Shown here: positions 8,391-17,358 of the stretch, piece after piece
How positions within the stretch are numbered: position 1 is the stretch's first letter
Layout of the letters: every line of letters starts with the position of its first letter
Assembly (NCBI GenBank): GCA_001418405.1
Contig: LIQL01000107.1
Location: forward strand, 1 to 39,704
Length of the DNA: 39,704 nt
Source: Streptomyces diastatochromogenes
GTDB taxonomy: Bacteria > Actinomycetota > Actinomycetes > Streptomycetales > Streptomycetaceae
Direction of reading: 5' to 3'
Position numbers and translations under genes: made by a program
Notes under the pieces: generated by a model
The model's input: the letters and a program-made list of their open reading frames with translations, nothing else
Told to the model about the DNA's origin: nothing
The model's database searches: none

Positions 8391-8993
8391 ATGCGGGCGG
8401 TCGAGGGCATCTGGCGCTGGCGGCGCAATCCGCTGCGCCGCGGGACCGATCGGTTGGAAGCCTGGTTGGCGCTGGCCGCCGCCGTGCTGATCGCGGTCGG
8501 GGCGCCCGCCGCCGGCTGGTTCACCGGCCGGGCCGCGCACGGCGCGCTCCTGGAGGCCGTCCGGCTCCAGCAGCACCAGCGCCACCTGGTGTGGGCGACC
8601 GCGGACGGGCCGGCGTCCGACGTCCCCGCCGACCCCGACCCCGAGACCGCCCCGCAGCGCGACGCGCACCTGCGGGTCCTCGCCCACTGGCCGGGACCGG
8701 ACGGCCGCCGGTGGAGCGGGGAGGTGACCGCGCCGCACCCGGCGGACGCCGGCGACCGGTTCCGGATCTGGGCCGACGCACAGGGCCGGGCGGTGACCCG
8801 GCCGATGGACGAGGGCACCGCGGCGGCGCACGCGGTGCTGGCCGGCGGGGGCGCAGCGGCGGCGGCCGGCGCGCTGGTCGAGGGCGGCCGACGGCTGGTC
8901 GTACGGCGGCTGATGGCCCGTCGGTTCCGGCGTTGGGACGCGGCCTGGGCCCGCGCCGGGCAGGACTGGGGCCGGGCCGGCGCCGGGAGTTGA
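8391..8993 (+). CDS. Rv1733c-type two-TM membrane protein
   Basis: The 200-residue product starts at the ATG at 8391 with GAGAGGGGG just upstream. It has the N-terminal WRWRRNPLRRGTDRLEAW signature of the actinobacterial Rv1733c family. This is followed by one membrane helix (about residues 25-45), an extracytoplasmic domain of about 90 residues (HLRVLAHWPGPDGRRWSGEV, FRIWADAQGR), a second Ala/Gly-rich hydrophobic segment (about residues 142-162) and a cytosolic Arg/Trp-rich tail. The family has no known biochemical activity; the mycobacterial member is a dormancy antigen. It is 170 bp downstream of the RsbW-like gene and may or may not share its transcript. Confidence 0.8.
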   Translation: MRAVEGIWRWRRNPLRRGTDRLEAWLALAAAVLIAVGAPAAGWFTGRAAHGALLEAVRLQQHQRHLVWATADGPASDVPADPDPETAPQRDAHLRVLAHWPGPDGRRWSGEVTAPHPADAGDRFRIWADAQGRAVTRPMDEGTAAAHAVLAGGGAAAAAGALVEGGRRLVVRRLMARRFRRWDAAWARAGQDWGRAGAGS

Positions 8994-9058
8994 GGCGTGG
9001 CTGACCAGGCGGTGGACCGTGTCAACCGGCGCCCCCCGAGCGCGCTACGGTGGTGCAT

Positions 9059-9074
9059 CCAGCCTCTCGGCTGG
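9059..9074 (+). other. Short hairpin in the leader of the beta-helix/AAA+ gene
   Basis: CCAGCC and GGCTGG form a perfect 6-bp stem around TCTC, 87 bp before the ATG at 9161. The 167-bp gap between genes otherwise holds a poor promoter match (TGTCAA at 9020 and TACGGT at 9046, with a 20-bp spacer that is too long). A role in control of the gene is possible but not supported further. Confidence 0.25.
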
Positions 9075-9160
9075 TGCCCCGCAGACCTCAAAGCGGACAT
9101 CCGCGGACGGATGGCGGCCGGGGCGACATCTGCCGTACGAAGTGGGGACACGACACCGCC

Positions 9161-11584
9161 ATGGCTCAGGGCTCGGTCCAGGTGACGCACTCCGGAACAT
9201 CGCGTTGGCGGCGCCGCACGGGTGAGTACAGCTCGCTCGCCGCCGCCGTGGAAGCCGCCGGGGACGGCGACGTGCTGACCGTGCCGGCGGGGACGTACCG
9301 GGAGAACCTGGTGCTCCAGCGGGCGGTGACGCTGCGCGGTCCGGAGGGGGCGCGCGGGTCGGTGCGGATCGCGCCGGCCGACGGGGTGGCGCTGACGATA
9401 CGGGCCTCGGCCACCGTCCACGACCTGCACCTGGAGGCGACCGACTCGGCGTCGCCGGCGCTGCTCGTGGAGGACGGCGCCCCCGAACTGGCCGACATCC
9501 GGGTGGTGACCCGGTCGGCGGCCGGGATCGAGGTGCGCGGCGGGGCCCGGCCGACGGTGCGGCGCTGCACGGTCGACAACGCCGGTGGGGTCGGCATCAG
9601 CGTCCTGGACGGCGCCGGCGGGCTCTTCGAGGAGTGCGAGGTGATGGCGGCCGGCCAGGCGGGGGTGGCGGTGCGCGGCGGCGCCCATCCGCGGTTGGAG
9701 AACTGCCGGATCCACCACGCCTCGGGCGCGGGGCTGTCGCTGACCGGCGACGGCACCGCGATCGAGGCGGTCGGCTGCGAGCTGTACGAGATCAAGGGCG
9801 CCGGCATCCAGGTCGCGGCCCGGGCCACCGGCCACCTCACCGACTGCACGGTGCACCGCACCACGGCCGACGGCGTCACGTTGGACACCGATGCGGTGCT
9901 GACCCTCGCCGACTGCGACATCCACGACGTCCCGGAGAACGCCGTGGACCTGCGGTCCCGTTCGGTGCTGACGCTGACCCGCAGCACCGTGCGGCACTTC
10001 GGCCGGAACGGCCTGTCGGTGTGGGACCCGGGCACCCGGGTGGACGCCAACCAGTGCGAGATCCACGACAGCACCGGCGACTACCCGGCGGTGTGGGTCA
10101 GCGACGGCGCGACCGCGGTGCTGGACTCGACGCGGGTGCACGACGTCCCCGACGCGCTGTTCGTCCTGGACCGGGGTTCCCGGGCGGACGTCGTGGACTG
10201 CGACCTCGCGCAGGTCCGCAACACCGCGGTGTCGGTGAGCGACGGCGCCACCGTCCAACTCGACGACTGCCGGATCCGGGAGACCTCGACCGGTGCGTGG
10301 TTCCGCGACCACGGCAGCGGCGGCACGCTCGCCAACTGCACGATCGACGGGGCGCAGACCGGCGTCATCGTCACCAAGGGCGCCGACCCGAACATCGAGG
10401 GCTGCACGGTCAGTTCGCCGGCCGAGGCCGGCTTCTACGTCTCGGCGGAGGGTCGGGGCACCTTCCACAACTGCCGGGTCACCGGCAGTTCCGGCTTCGG
10501 CTTCCACGTGATCGACGGCTGCCGGACGACGCTGACCCGGTGCCGCACGGAGCGCTGTGCGCGCGGCGGTTACGAGTTCGCCGACGCGCACGGCACCGGC
10601 GCCGGCCCCACCGTCGAGGACTGCACCAGCGACGAGAGCCGCACCACGCAGGCGCCGACGGTGACCGCGCCGACCGTGCAGCAGGCGACCCAGACGGCCG
10701 GGCTGCTGGGCAACGTCCCGGCACCGCGCTCGGCCCCGGCCGCCGCCGAGCCCGCGGAGACGCCGGTGCCCGGCCGGCCCTCCGAGGAGGTGCTGGGCGA
10801 GCTGGACACCCTTGTGGGGTTGGACAGCGTCAAGCGGGAGGTGCGCACCCTGATCAACATGATCGAGGTGGGGCGGCGCCGGCAGGAGGCCGGTCTGAAG
10901 GCCGCCTCGGCCCGCCGGCACCTGGTGTTCACCGGCTCCCCCGGCACCGGCAAGACCACGGTGGCCCGGCTGTACGGCGAGATCCTGCACTCCCTGGGGG
11001 TGCTGGAGCGCGGGCACCTGGTGGAGGTGTCGCGGGTGGACCTGGTGGGCGAGCACATCGGTTCGACGGCGATCCGCACACAGGAGGCGTTCGACCGGGC
11101 GCGCGGCGGGGTGCTGTTCGTCGACGAGGCGTACGCCCTCTCCCCCGAGGACTCCGGGCGGGACTTCGGCAAGGAGGCCATCGACACCCTGGTGAAGCTG
11201 ATGGAGGACCACCGGGACGCGGTGGTCGTGATCGTGGCCGGCTACACCGCGGAGATGGAGCGGTTCCTGGCCGTCAACCCGGGTATCTCCTCGCGCTTCT
11301 CCCGCACCATCAGGTTCGGCGACTACGCCCCGGAGGAGCTGCTGAGGATCGTCGAGCAGCAGGGCGAGGAGCACGAGTACCGCCTCGCCGAGGGCGCCGG
11401 CGAGGCGCTGCTCAAGTACTTCACCACACTGCCCAAGGGCCCGTCGTTCGGCAACGGCCGAACCGCGCGGCAGACGTTCGAGGCGATGGTCGAGCGGCAC
11501 GCGGGCCGGGTCGCCGCGCTCGACGACCCGAGCACCGACGACCTGACCCTCCTCTACGCCGAGGACCTGCCCGAACTCCCCTGA
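9161..11584 (+). CDS. Parallel beta-helix repeat protein fused to a CbbX-type AAA+ ATPase
   Basis: The 807-residue protein has two unlike halves. Residues about 20-510 consist of about 20 short repeats of the right-handed parallel beta-helix type (for example LENCRIHHASGAGLSL, LADCDIHDVPENAVDL, VEDCTS). A Thr/Ala/Pro linker (510-545) leads to an AAA+ domain with LDTLVGLDSVK, Walker A GSPGTGKTT (592-600), Walker B GVLFVDEAY (650-658), sensor 1 VVIVAGY and the arginine-finger motif NPGISSRF. The ATPase half is of the CbbX/EccA class, whose members remodel protein partners. The helix half may recognise a partner or polysaccharide (inference). It starts at the ATG at 9161 with only a weak upstream GGGG, and its last 31 bp overlap the convergent hydrolase-like gene. 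Confidence 0.87.
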   Translation: MAQGSVQVTHSGTSRWRRRTGEYSSLAAAVEAAGDGDVLTVPAGTYRENLVLQRAVTLRGPEGARGSVRIAPADGVALTIRASATVHDLHLEATDSASPALLVEDGAPELADIRVVTRSAAGIEVRGGARPTVRRCTVDNAGGVGISVLDGAGGLFEECEVMAAGQAGVAVRGGAHPRLENCRIHHASGAGLSLTGDGTAIEAVGCELYEIKGAGIQVAARATGHLTDCTVHRTTADGVTLDTDAVLTLADCDIHDVPENAVDLRSRSVLTLTRSTVRHFGRNGLSVWDPGTRVDANQCEIHDSTGDYPAVWVSDGATAVLDSTRVHDVPDALFVLDRGSRADVVDCDLAQVRNTAVSVSDGATVQLDDCRIRETSTGAWFRDHGSGGTLANCTIDGAQTGVIVTKGADPNIEGCTVSSPAEAGFYVSAEGRGTFHNCRVTGSSGFGFHVIDGCRTTLTRCRTERCARGGYEFADAHGTGAGPTVEDCTSDESRTTQAPTVTAPTVQQATQTAGLLGNVPAPRSAPAAAEPAETPVPGRPSEEVLGELDTLVGLDSVKREVRTLINMIEVGRRRQEAGLKAASARRHLVFTGSPGTGKTTVARLYGEILHSLGVLERGHLVEVSRVDLVGEHIGSTAIRTQEAFDRARGGVLFVDEAYALSPEDSGRDFGKEAIDTLVKLMEDHRDAVVVIVAGYTAEMERFLAVNPGISSRFSRTIRFGDYAPEELLRIVEQQGEEHEYRLAEGAGEALLKYFTTLPKGPSFGNGRTARQTFEAMVERHAGRVAALDDPSTDDLTLLYAEDLPELP

Positions 11585-13962
11585 GAATCGGCCTCGTTGG
11601 TGCGGCTGCCCGGGATGCCCGGCTCCAGCCGGGCGAGCAGGTCGGCGCGCACCCGGTCGAAGACCGGGTCGGCCTGGTAGTCGCCGTGGCCCAGGATCTG
11701 GGCGGGGAGCGGGTTCTGCAGGGTGCGCCCGAAGGCGAGCGGGTCGCGCAGCGGTCCCTCGTCGACGGCCCGGCCGTCCTCGCTGGTGAGCCGGATGGGG
11801 CCGCCGATCGGGTCGGTGAAGCGCCACAGGTTGCGCCAGTCGTCCATCTCGCGGTGCAGGCCGGTGAGCGCGGGCGGGCCGAAGTAGGCGGGGAACCAGC
11901 GGCCGTAGAGGCGTTCCAACGGGCTGCCGTAGGTGAGCAGGGCGACCCGGCTGCGGGTGACGAGGTCCAGTTGCCAGACGGCGGCCGCGGCCAGCACGCT
12001 GCCCTGGGAGTGGCCGGAGAGCACCAACCGGCCGTCGCACTGCTCGGTCCAGGTGGCCATCCGCCAGGTCAGGTCGGGGACGGCGCGCTCGGCGTAGCAG
12101 GGCGGCGCGAAGGGGTGTGCGGCGCGCGGCCAGAAGGTGCCGACGTCCCAGAGGATGCCGATGGTGCGGCGCGCGGAATGGTCGCGGTAGGCGCGCCGGC
12201 CCATGGTGAGCAGCAGGATCACCCCGGCGCCCATCAACCAGGAGCCGAGGGCCTCGGCGGTCTCGGCGGCGGCGTGCACGAACGGCGCCGCGCCCTCGGC
12301 GGCCCGGCCGGGGGCCAGGTCGGTGATCCAGGCGCCGGCCACCGCACCGGCGCCCAGGAGGAGGGTGACGGCGGCGATGGCGGCCACCAGGACGGGGGCC
12401 GCGTCGGTGAGCCCGGCGCGGGCGATGGTGCCCGCGATGCGTTCGGTGCGCAGCACGTCGGGGCGCTCGCGCGGGTCGTAGAGACCGGGCACGTCCGCGG
12501 CGACCTGCTTGCGGACGACCAGCACCCGGATCCCGGCCAGCGCGGCGACGACGGCGACCACGAGCAACAGGGCGGGCAGGACCGACGCCTGCCAGGAGAG
12601 CAGCACCGGCGGCCCGGGGATCGGCGCGTGCAGCTGACCGGGGGTGGCCGGCCCGTCGATCCAGTCCGCGAACCGCTGGGCCACGCCCCCGGACAGCACC
12701 CCGGCGACCGCGCAGGACAGCAGCGCCACGGCCGGGCCGCCCATGCCGCGCAGTGCGGTGCGGGCCTCGTCCTGGGAGGCGCGCTGGAGGAACCAGGCCG
12801 TCACCGCGAGGGCCAGTACCAGCACGCCCTGGCAGACGGCGATCCCGCCGAACGCCGCGACCCCGGGCAGCGGGCCGGCGCTGTGGGCCGCCGGGCGCGC
12901 CCAGCCCGCGTAGCCGGCGGTGAGCGCGAACGCGGCCAGCGCGGCGTACGGCAGCGCCCGGACCGCGAACCGGTCGGACTCCTCGTCGCGGGCCGCTTCG
13001 CTGCGGGCGGTGCGCCAGACGACGGCCAGGGTGACCGCGGCGAGCAGCAGCAGGAGCCCGCTCAGGGTCTGGCCGACGGCGGTGAGCGCGCCGGCGCCGG
13101 CCCGCCGGTCGGCGCGGAGGGACGCCACGAGCAGGGCGGCGGTGACGGTCAGCACCCCGGCCGTGGTGTGCGCGGCGCGCAGCCGGGCGACCAGCCGGCG
13201 GCCGTACCAGAAGCCGTCGAGGCCGAGCGCGGTGCGTTCGTGGGCGGGGGTGTCGCGGGAGGCGCCGGGGCGCCGCGGCGGCGGCGAGGCGGACTCGTAG
13301 GCGCTCCAGGTGCGGTGTGAGAGCCACCACAGGAAGCCGATGACGGTCAGCGGCAGCACGCAGGCGAGGACCAGCCGGCGGCCCGGGGTGCTCCACCAGC
13401 CCCCGGCCGCGGGGTTGAGGAAGCCCAGCCAGGACTTGCCGGTGACGCAGACCGGGGTACCGGCGCACTGCCAGGCGCTGAGGTCGAGGGCGACCTCGCA
13501 GGCGGCCGCGGCCAGCAGGACGGTGAGGCTCAGGGCGAGCAGCCGCACCAGGAGGTCGTAGATCCGCTGCCCGCGGTGGTCGGGCGGGGCGGCCGGGCGC
13601 ATCCAGTGCGCGAGGTTGGCGACCATGAAGGGCAGCAGGATCAGCCAGAGCGCGCGGGCGCCGTTGCCGGAGGTGAGGTTGGACCAGCAGTACGCCTCGC
13701 GGACGGGGCGGGTCCGGAAGTCCTCGGGCCGCTGCTCGGCGTCCGCGTCGTCGGTGCGGCGGTAGCAGGCGGCGGTGTCGTCACCGGTGATCCGCTGGAC
13801 GCGCGGGTCGCCGAGCATCTCCTGCGGCGTCGTGCCGCCCACCCCGTGGACGAGGAGTTCCAGGGCGAGCTGCGGTTGCGGTGCGGTGGTGGGTGACGGT
13901 GCGGTCTGCGGGCCCGGCTGCGCTGTGCGGGCGGGTGGTGGTGTGGTGGCCGCGGTCTCCAC
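11554..13962 (-). CDS. Multi-TM membrane protein with split alpha/beta-hydrolase motifs
   Basis: The 802-residue product is read from a GTG at 13962 behind a strong GGGGGAG. Near the N-terminus, LELLVHGVGGTTP (about residues 35-47) resembles the oxyanion strand of lipases. Residues about 105-610 hold eight to eleven hydrophobic segments separated by loops with two or more cysteines (CAGTPVCVTG). The C-terminal part carries the nucleophile elbow LSGHSQGS, then RFTDPIGG and ILGHGDYQADP, which give a plausible Ser-Asp-His triad. The hydrolase fold would thus be interrupted by a large membrane domain. The substrate is unknown, perhaps a lipid or cell-envelope ester (inference). The TAG stop lies inside the convergent AAA+ gene, a 31-bp overlap. 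Confidence 0.78.
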   Translation of the reverse strand: METAATTPPPARTAQPGPQTAPSPTTAPQPQLALELLVHGVGGTTPQEMLGDPRVQRITGDDTAACYRRTDDADAEQRPEDFRTRPVREAYCWSNLTSGNGARALWLILLPFMVANLAHWMRPAAPPDHRGQRIYDLLVRLLALSLTVLLAAAACEVALDLSAWQCAGTPVCVTGKSWLGFLNPAAGGWWSTPGRRLVLACVLPLTVIGFLWWLSHRTWSAYESASPPPRRPGASRDTPAHERTALGLDGFWYGRRLVARLRAAHTTAGVLTVTAALLVASLRADRRAGAGALTAVGQTLSGLLLLLAAVTLAVVWRTARSEAARDEESDRFAVRALPYAALAAFALTAGYAGWARPAAHSAGPLPGVAAFGGIAVCQGVLVLALAVTAWFLQRASQDEARTALRGMGGPAVALLSCAVAGVLSGGVAQRFADWIDGPATPGQLHAPIPGPPVLLSWQASVLPALLLVVAVVAALAGIRVLVVRKQVAADVPGLYDPRERPDVLRTERIAGTIARAGLTDAAPVLVAAIAAVTLLLGAGAVAGAWITDLAPGRAAEGAAPFVHAAAETAEALGSWLMGAGVILLLTMGRRAYRDHSARRTIGILWDVGTFWPRAAHPFAPPCYAERAVPDLTWRMATWTEQCDGRLVLSGHSQGSVLAAAAVWQLDLVTRSRVALLTYGSPLERLYGRWFPAYFGPPALTGLHREMDDWRNLWRFTDPIGGPIRLTSEDGRAVDEGPLRDPLAFGRTLQNPLPAQILGHGDYQADPVFDRVRADLLARLEPGIPGSRTNEADSQGSSGRSSA

Positions 13963-14245
13963 TGGCTCTCCCCCGATGTCAGTGCGGTGCGGTGCGTGGT
14001 GTGGTTCCGGGCGGGTGCGGTCGGTCGTGCGGTGCGCCCTCCTTGGAATTGTTCCCCCCTTCTGGGAGCCCGCGCACCCGGGTTGCGGTTCCCGGCGCGG
14101 CGGTTGTGCCCGGTGGACGCGGCGTCCCCGGACCGGGGCCGCCGTCGGACCCTCGTGCGAGGATGAGGGCACCAGAGATCGCAGGCGGCGCAGAGCCGGC
14201 GCAGGGACCCGGGGCGGTGAGCCGGGGCGGAAGGGACGGGCCGCG

Positions 14246-15094
14246 GTGGGCGACAACCAGAATCTCCTCGCGGAGCAGCGGCGGGCGCTGATCCTCGAAG
14301 AGGTGCGGCGGCGGGGCGGCGTGCGGGTCAACGAACTCACCCGCCGGCTGAACGTCTCGGACATGACGGTCCGTCGCGATCTGGACGCACTGGCCCGCCA
14401 GGGCATGATCGAGAAGGTGCACGGCGGTGCGCTCCCGGTGAGCGAGCCCAGCACGCACGAGCCGGGCTTCGAGGTCAAGTCGGGGCTGGAGCCGAGCGCC
14501 AAGGCCGAGATCGCCAAGGCCGCGGCCGAACTGGCCGTGCCGGGCAGCGCGATCGCCCTGGCCGGCGGCACGACGGCGTACGCGCTGGCGCAGCGGCTGC
14601 TGGAGGTGCCGGAGCTGACGGTGGTGACGAATTCGGTGCGGGTGGCCGACGTGTTCTACAACGCCCAGCGGGCCGCGGCCAGCGGCGGCGACGGGCGCCC
14701 GCCGGCCGAGGCGGCGACGGTGGTGCTGACGGGCGGGATGCGCACGCCCTCGGACACCCTGGTCGGCCCGGTGGCGGACGCCGCGATCCGCTCCCTCCAC
14801 TTCGACCTGCTCTTCCTCGGGGTGCACGGCATATCGGTGGAGGCGGGGCTGTCCACCCCCAATCTCGCGGAGGCGGAGACCAACCGGCACTTCGTGCGCT
14901 CCGCACGCCGGGTGGTGGTGGTCGCCGACCACACCAAGTGGGGCACGGTCGGCCTGAGTTCGTTCGCCGCACTGGACGACGTGGACGTGCTGGTGACGGA
15001 TGCCGGGCTGTCCGCCGCGGCGCGGGCGGAGTTCGCCGACCGGCCGACGGAGCTGGTGGTGGCGGGCGAGCCGGTGGCCGAAGCGGACGACTGA
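14246..15094 (+). CDS. DeoR/GlpR-family transcriptional regulator
   Basis: The 282-residue regulator starts at GTG 14246 behind GGAAGGGA. The N-terminal winged helix-turn-helix (residues about 8-62) contains QRRALILEEVRRRGGVRV and DMTVRRDLDALARQG, the DeoR signature, then the linker HGGAL. The C-terminal domain is the sugar-phosphate-binding DeoRC fold: IALAGGTTAYALAQRL, VVTNSVRVA, VVLTGGM, LGVHGIS and VVVADHTKWG. Such proteins usually repress sugar or polyol genes until a phosphorylated sugar binds. The target cannot be read from the adjacent SRPBCC gene. It is divergent from the hydrolase-like gene across 283 bp, where a short GGAA-TTG-TTCC repeat (14045-14055) might be an operator. Confidence 0.93.
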   Translation: MGDNQNLLAEQRRALILEEVRRRGGVRVNELTRRLNVSDMTVRRDLDALARQGMIEKVHGGALPVSEPSTHEPGFEVKSGLEPSAKAEIAKAAAELAVPGSAIALAGGTTAYALAQRLLEVPELTVVTNSVRVADVFYNAQRAAASGGDGRPPAEAATVVLTGGMRTPSDTLVGPVADAAIRSLHFDLLFLGVHGISVEAGLSTPNLAEAETNRHFVRSARRVVVVADHTKWGTVGLSSFAALDDVDVLVTDAGLSAAARAEFADRPTELVVAGEPVAEADD

Positions 15095-15155
15095 TTTCGC
15101 GTCAGCTAGGGTGTCCGGCGCAGGTCAGCCCCGTCCCCTAGGAGGTGCTCGTCCC

Positions 15156-15629
15156 ATGTCCCGACGGCTCCGCCCCGTCGAGCTCGACTTCGTCGAATCG
15201 GCCCCGCTGCGGCTGGTGTTCACCGCCGAGACCGCCGCGCCGCCCCAGACCGTCTACGCCGCGCTGGCGGGCGACGTACCGGGCTGGGCCGACTGGTTCA
15301 CCGGTGTGGCACGGGCGGCGCCGACCCGCGACGGCCAGGGCCGCGACGTGCTGCTGACCGGCGGCACGCACTTCGACGAGACGGTGCTGGTGAGCGACCC
15401 GGGCGCGCGCTACGCCTACCGGGTCGACAGCACCAACGCCCCCGTGCTGCGCGCCCTGGTGGAGGACTGGCGGCTGACGCCGGCCGGCACCGGGACCCGG
15501 CTGCGGTGGACGTTCGCGGCGGACGGTCCGGCGGCGTTCCGCTGGCTGATGCCGATGGCCCGGCCGGCCCTGGCCCGCTCCTTCCGCGATTCGGTGCGGG
15601 CGCTGGACCGGCGGCTCGCCGGCAGCTGA
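15156..15629 (+). CDS. SRPBCC family protein (polyketide-cyclase/START-like)
   Basis: The 157-residue protein has a clear ribosome-binding site, AGGAGGT at 15140-15146, before the ATG at 15156. The pattern RLVFTAETAAPPQTVYAALA, WADWFTGV and a long C-terminal helix starting at ALARSFRDSV fits the helix-grip SRPBCC/Polyketide_cyc2 fold, which binds hydrophobic ligands in a deep pocket. No catalytic residues can be assigned. It lies 61 bp after the DeoR gene on the same strand and could be co-transcribed. It converges with the cysteine-synthase-like gene, with 19 bp between stop codons. Confidence 0.83.
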   Translation: MSRRLRPVELDFVESAPLRLVFTAETAAPPQTVYAALAGDVPGWADWFTGVARAAPTRDGQGRDVLLTGGTHFDETVLVSDPGARYAYRVDSTNAPVLRALVEDWRLTPAGTGTRLRWTFAADGPAAFRWLMPMARPALARSFRDSVRALDRRLAGS

Positions 15630-15648
15630 CGCGCGGGCCGGGTCCGGT

Positions 15649-16827
15649 TCAGGCGTCCCAGGAACCGGTGGCCAGGAAGTGCTCGACGGTCCGGGTGTAG
15701 GGGGCGATGTCGAGCCCCTGCTCGGCCAGCCAGTCGTCGGAGTAGTACTTGTCGAGGTAGCGGTCGCCCGGGTCGCACAGCAACGTCACCACGGACCCGG
15801 TCCGGCCCTCGGCGACCATCTCCGCGACGATCTTCAGGGCGCTCCACAGCCCGGTGCCGGTCGAGCCGCCCGCCTTGCGGCCGATCGCCCGCTCCAGTGC
15901 GCGGACCGTGGCGACGCTCGCCGCGTCCGGGACCTTCATCATCCGGTCGATCGCACCGGGCACGAAGCTCGGTTCCATGCGCGGCCGGCCGATGCCCTCG
16001 ATACGGGAGGCGGTCGCGCAGTCGGTCGCCGCGTCGCCGGTGAGCCAGCCGTCGAAGAAGCAGGAGTTCTCCGGGTCGGGGACGCAGATCCGGGTGTCGT
16101 ACTGCATGTAGTGCACGTAGCGGGCGATGGTCGCGGAGGTGCCGCCGGTGCCGGCGGTGGCGACGATCCAGGTGGGCTCGGGGTAGCGCTCCAGCCGCAG
16201 CTGCTCGTAGATCGACTCGGCGATGTTGTTGTTGCCGCGCCAGTCCGTGGCCCGCTCGGCGTAGGTGAACTGGTCCATGTAGTGCCCGCCGGACTCGGCG
16301 GCGAGCCGGGCGGACACCTCGTAGACCGTCCGCGGGTCCTGGACCAGGTGGCAGGTGCCGCCGTGGAACTCGATCAGTCGGGTCTTCTCCCGGCTGGTGG
16401 TGGCCGGCATCACCGCGATGAACGGGACGCCGATCAGCGAGGCGAAGTACGCCTCGGAGACGGCCGTGGAACCACTGGAGGACTCGATCACCGGCTTCCC
16501 GGGGCGGATCCAGCCGTTGCACAGCCCGTAGAGGAACAGGGAGCGGGCCAGCCGGTGCTTGAGGCTGCCGGTGGGGTGCGTCGACTCGTCCTTGAGGTAC
16601 AGGTCGATGCCCCACTCCTCGGGCAACGGGAAGCGCAGCAGGTGGGTGTCGGCGGTGCGGTTGGCGTCCGCCTGGACCTTGCGGACGGCCTCTTTGAGCC
16701 AGTCCCGGTAGTCCGGATCCGAGCGGTCCACGTCGACGGTCGGCAGGACCGACGGGTGCGGCGTGCGAGCCGCGTCCTGGGATCCAGGGTGTCCGGGCCG
16801 GCTCTGCGGCTGTTGTGCGGTGCTCAC
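15649..16827 (-). CDS. PLP-dependent cysteine synthase family protein (Cds1-like)
   Basis: The 392-residue enzyme starts at GTG 16827 behind GGAGGAG. It has the fold-type II PLP signature: [11 protein letters not shown] with the Schiff-base lysine (about residue 90), the substrate loop [14 protein letters not shown], the phosphate-binding turn [15 protein letters not shown] and a C-terminal [10 protein letters not shown]. It is longer than CysK/CysM (about 310), with an N-terminal extension and the insert [18 protein letters not shown] typical of the actinobacterial group that includes mycobacterial Cds1, an L-cysteine desulfhydrase making H2S, pyruvate and ammonia. That assignment is by family resemblance. 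It is monocistronic and divergent from a small gene at 17071. A TATAGT on the minus strand (16879-16884) is a possible -10 box. Confidence 0.87.
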   Translation of the reverse strand: MSTAQQPQSRPGHPGSQDAARTPHPSVLPTVDVDRSDPDYRDWLKEAVRKVQADANRTADTHLLRFPLPEEWGIDLYLKDESTHPTGSLKHRLARSLFLYGLCNGWIRPGKPVIESSSGSTAVSEAYFASLIGVPFIAVMPATTSREKTRLIEFHGGTCHLVQDPRTVYEVSARLAAESGGHYMDQFTYAERATDWRGNNNIAESIYEQLRLERYPEPTWIVATAGTGGTSATIARYVHYMQYDTRICVPDPENSCFFDGWLTGDAATDCATASRIEGIGRPRMEPSFVPGAIDRMMKVPDAASVATVRALERAIGRKAGGSTGTGLWSALKIVAEMVAEGRTGSVVTLLCDPGDRYLDKYYSDDWLAEQGLDIAPYTRTVEHFLATGSWDA

Positions 16828-16917
16828 CGGCGCGCTCCTCCAGGGTGTACGGGCCCGCCCGCAAGGCCGGGCAGGTTTCGACTATAACCACCCGGCGCAC
16901 GCTTCTCACCTGCATAA

Positions 16918-16964
16918 ACAACCCTTTGAGGGCCCCCAAGGAGGGCCTGGGGGAAGGGTGTTGT
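16918..16964 (+). other. Structured inverted repeat with a purine-rich loop
   Basis: An outer pair, ACAACCCTT (16918-16926) with AAGGGTGTTGT (16954-16964, two extra bases), encloses a perfect 6-bp pair, CCCCCA (16933-16938) with TGGGGG (16948-16953). The 9-base loop AGGAGGGCC contains a Shine-Dalgarno-like sequence. The repeat lies between two divergent genes, so it cannot terminate either one. It may be a leader structure of the gene at 17071 or a protein-binding site. This is seen in the bases; the function is not known. Confidence 0.45.
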
Positions 16965-17070
16965 GCGCCTCTGCGCCCCATACGGCACTGGTGAACGGCG
17001 CGCAGTGGCGGCAAACTTCCCTAGGGGGGCGGTGGACGGCACCCGCCCACGACATCGGGAAGTGGTGACG

Positions 17071-17358
17071 ATGGCGGAGTCGGAGTACAACGCGACCGGC
17101 GTGCGGATCGAGCGGGCGTTGCGGTCACTGACCAGAGCGGGGCAGGTCCGCATCAGCGGCGGCCGGCTGTCGCTGCTGACCAGCTACGGCACGGAGATCG
17201 ACAGCGCCCCGCTCGGCGCGGTGGAGGCCCACAAACCGTTCTTCGCGGCCCGGGACCGCGCGCTCGCCGTCCTCAACGGCAACCGCTACTCGCTGACCCT
17301 GGGCGCCCGCGACCGCTTCCTCAACGCGGTGGAGGCCGCGCGTCGGCCACGCGCGTGA
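17071..17358 (+). CDS. Small conserved Streptomyces protein of unknown function
   Basis: The 95-residue product starts at ATG 17071, with GGGAAGTGG upstream; an in-frame GTG at 17065 is an alternative. It is basic and soluble, with no signal peptide or membrane helix. Features include YNATGVRIERALRSLT, a likely helix, then beta-rich GQVRISGGRLSLLTSYG and YSLTLGARDRF. I recall close homologues across Streptomyces, but none with a known role. It is divergent from the cysteine-synthase-like gene and is followed 175 bp later by an RsbW-like gene on the same strand. Confidence 0.75.
   Translation: MAESEYNATGVRIERALRSLTRAGQVRISGGRLSLLTSYGTEIDSAPLGAVEAHKPFFAARDRALAVLNGNRYSLTLGARDRFLNAVEAARRPRA

Noticed and set aside
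7187..13468. A 2093-codon open frame on the minus strand
   Set aside because: It runs antisense to the MEDS, ATPase, Rv1733c and AAA+ genes and partly through the hydrolase-like gene. Its translation is Arg/Ala/Gly/His-rich and has no recognisable domain. It is an artefact of high GC content.
16918..16964. Rho-independent terminator
   Set aside because: It lies between two divergently transcribed genes, so neither transcript would reach it at its end.
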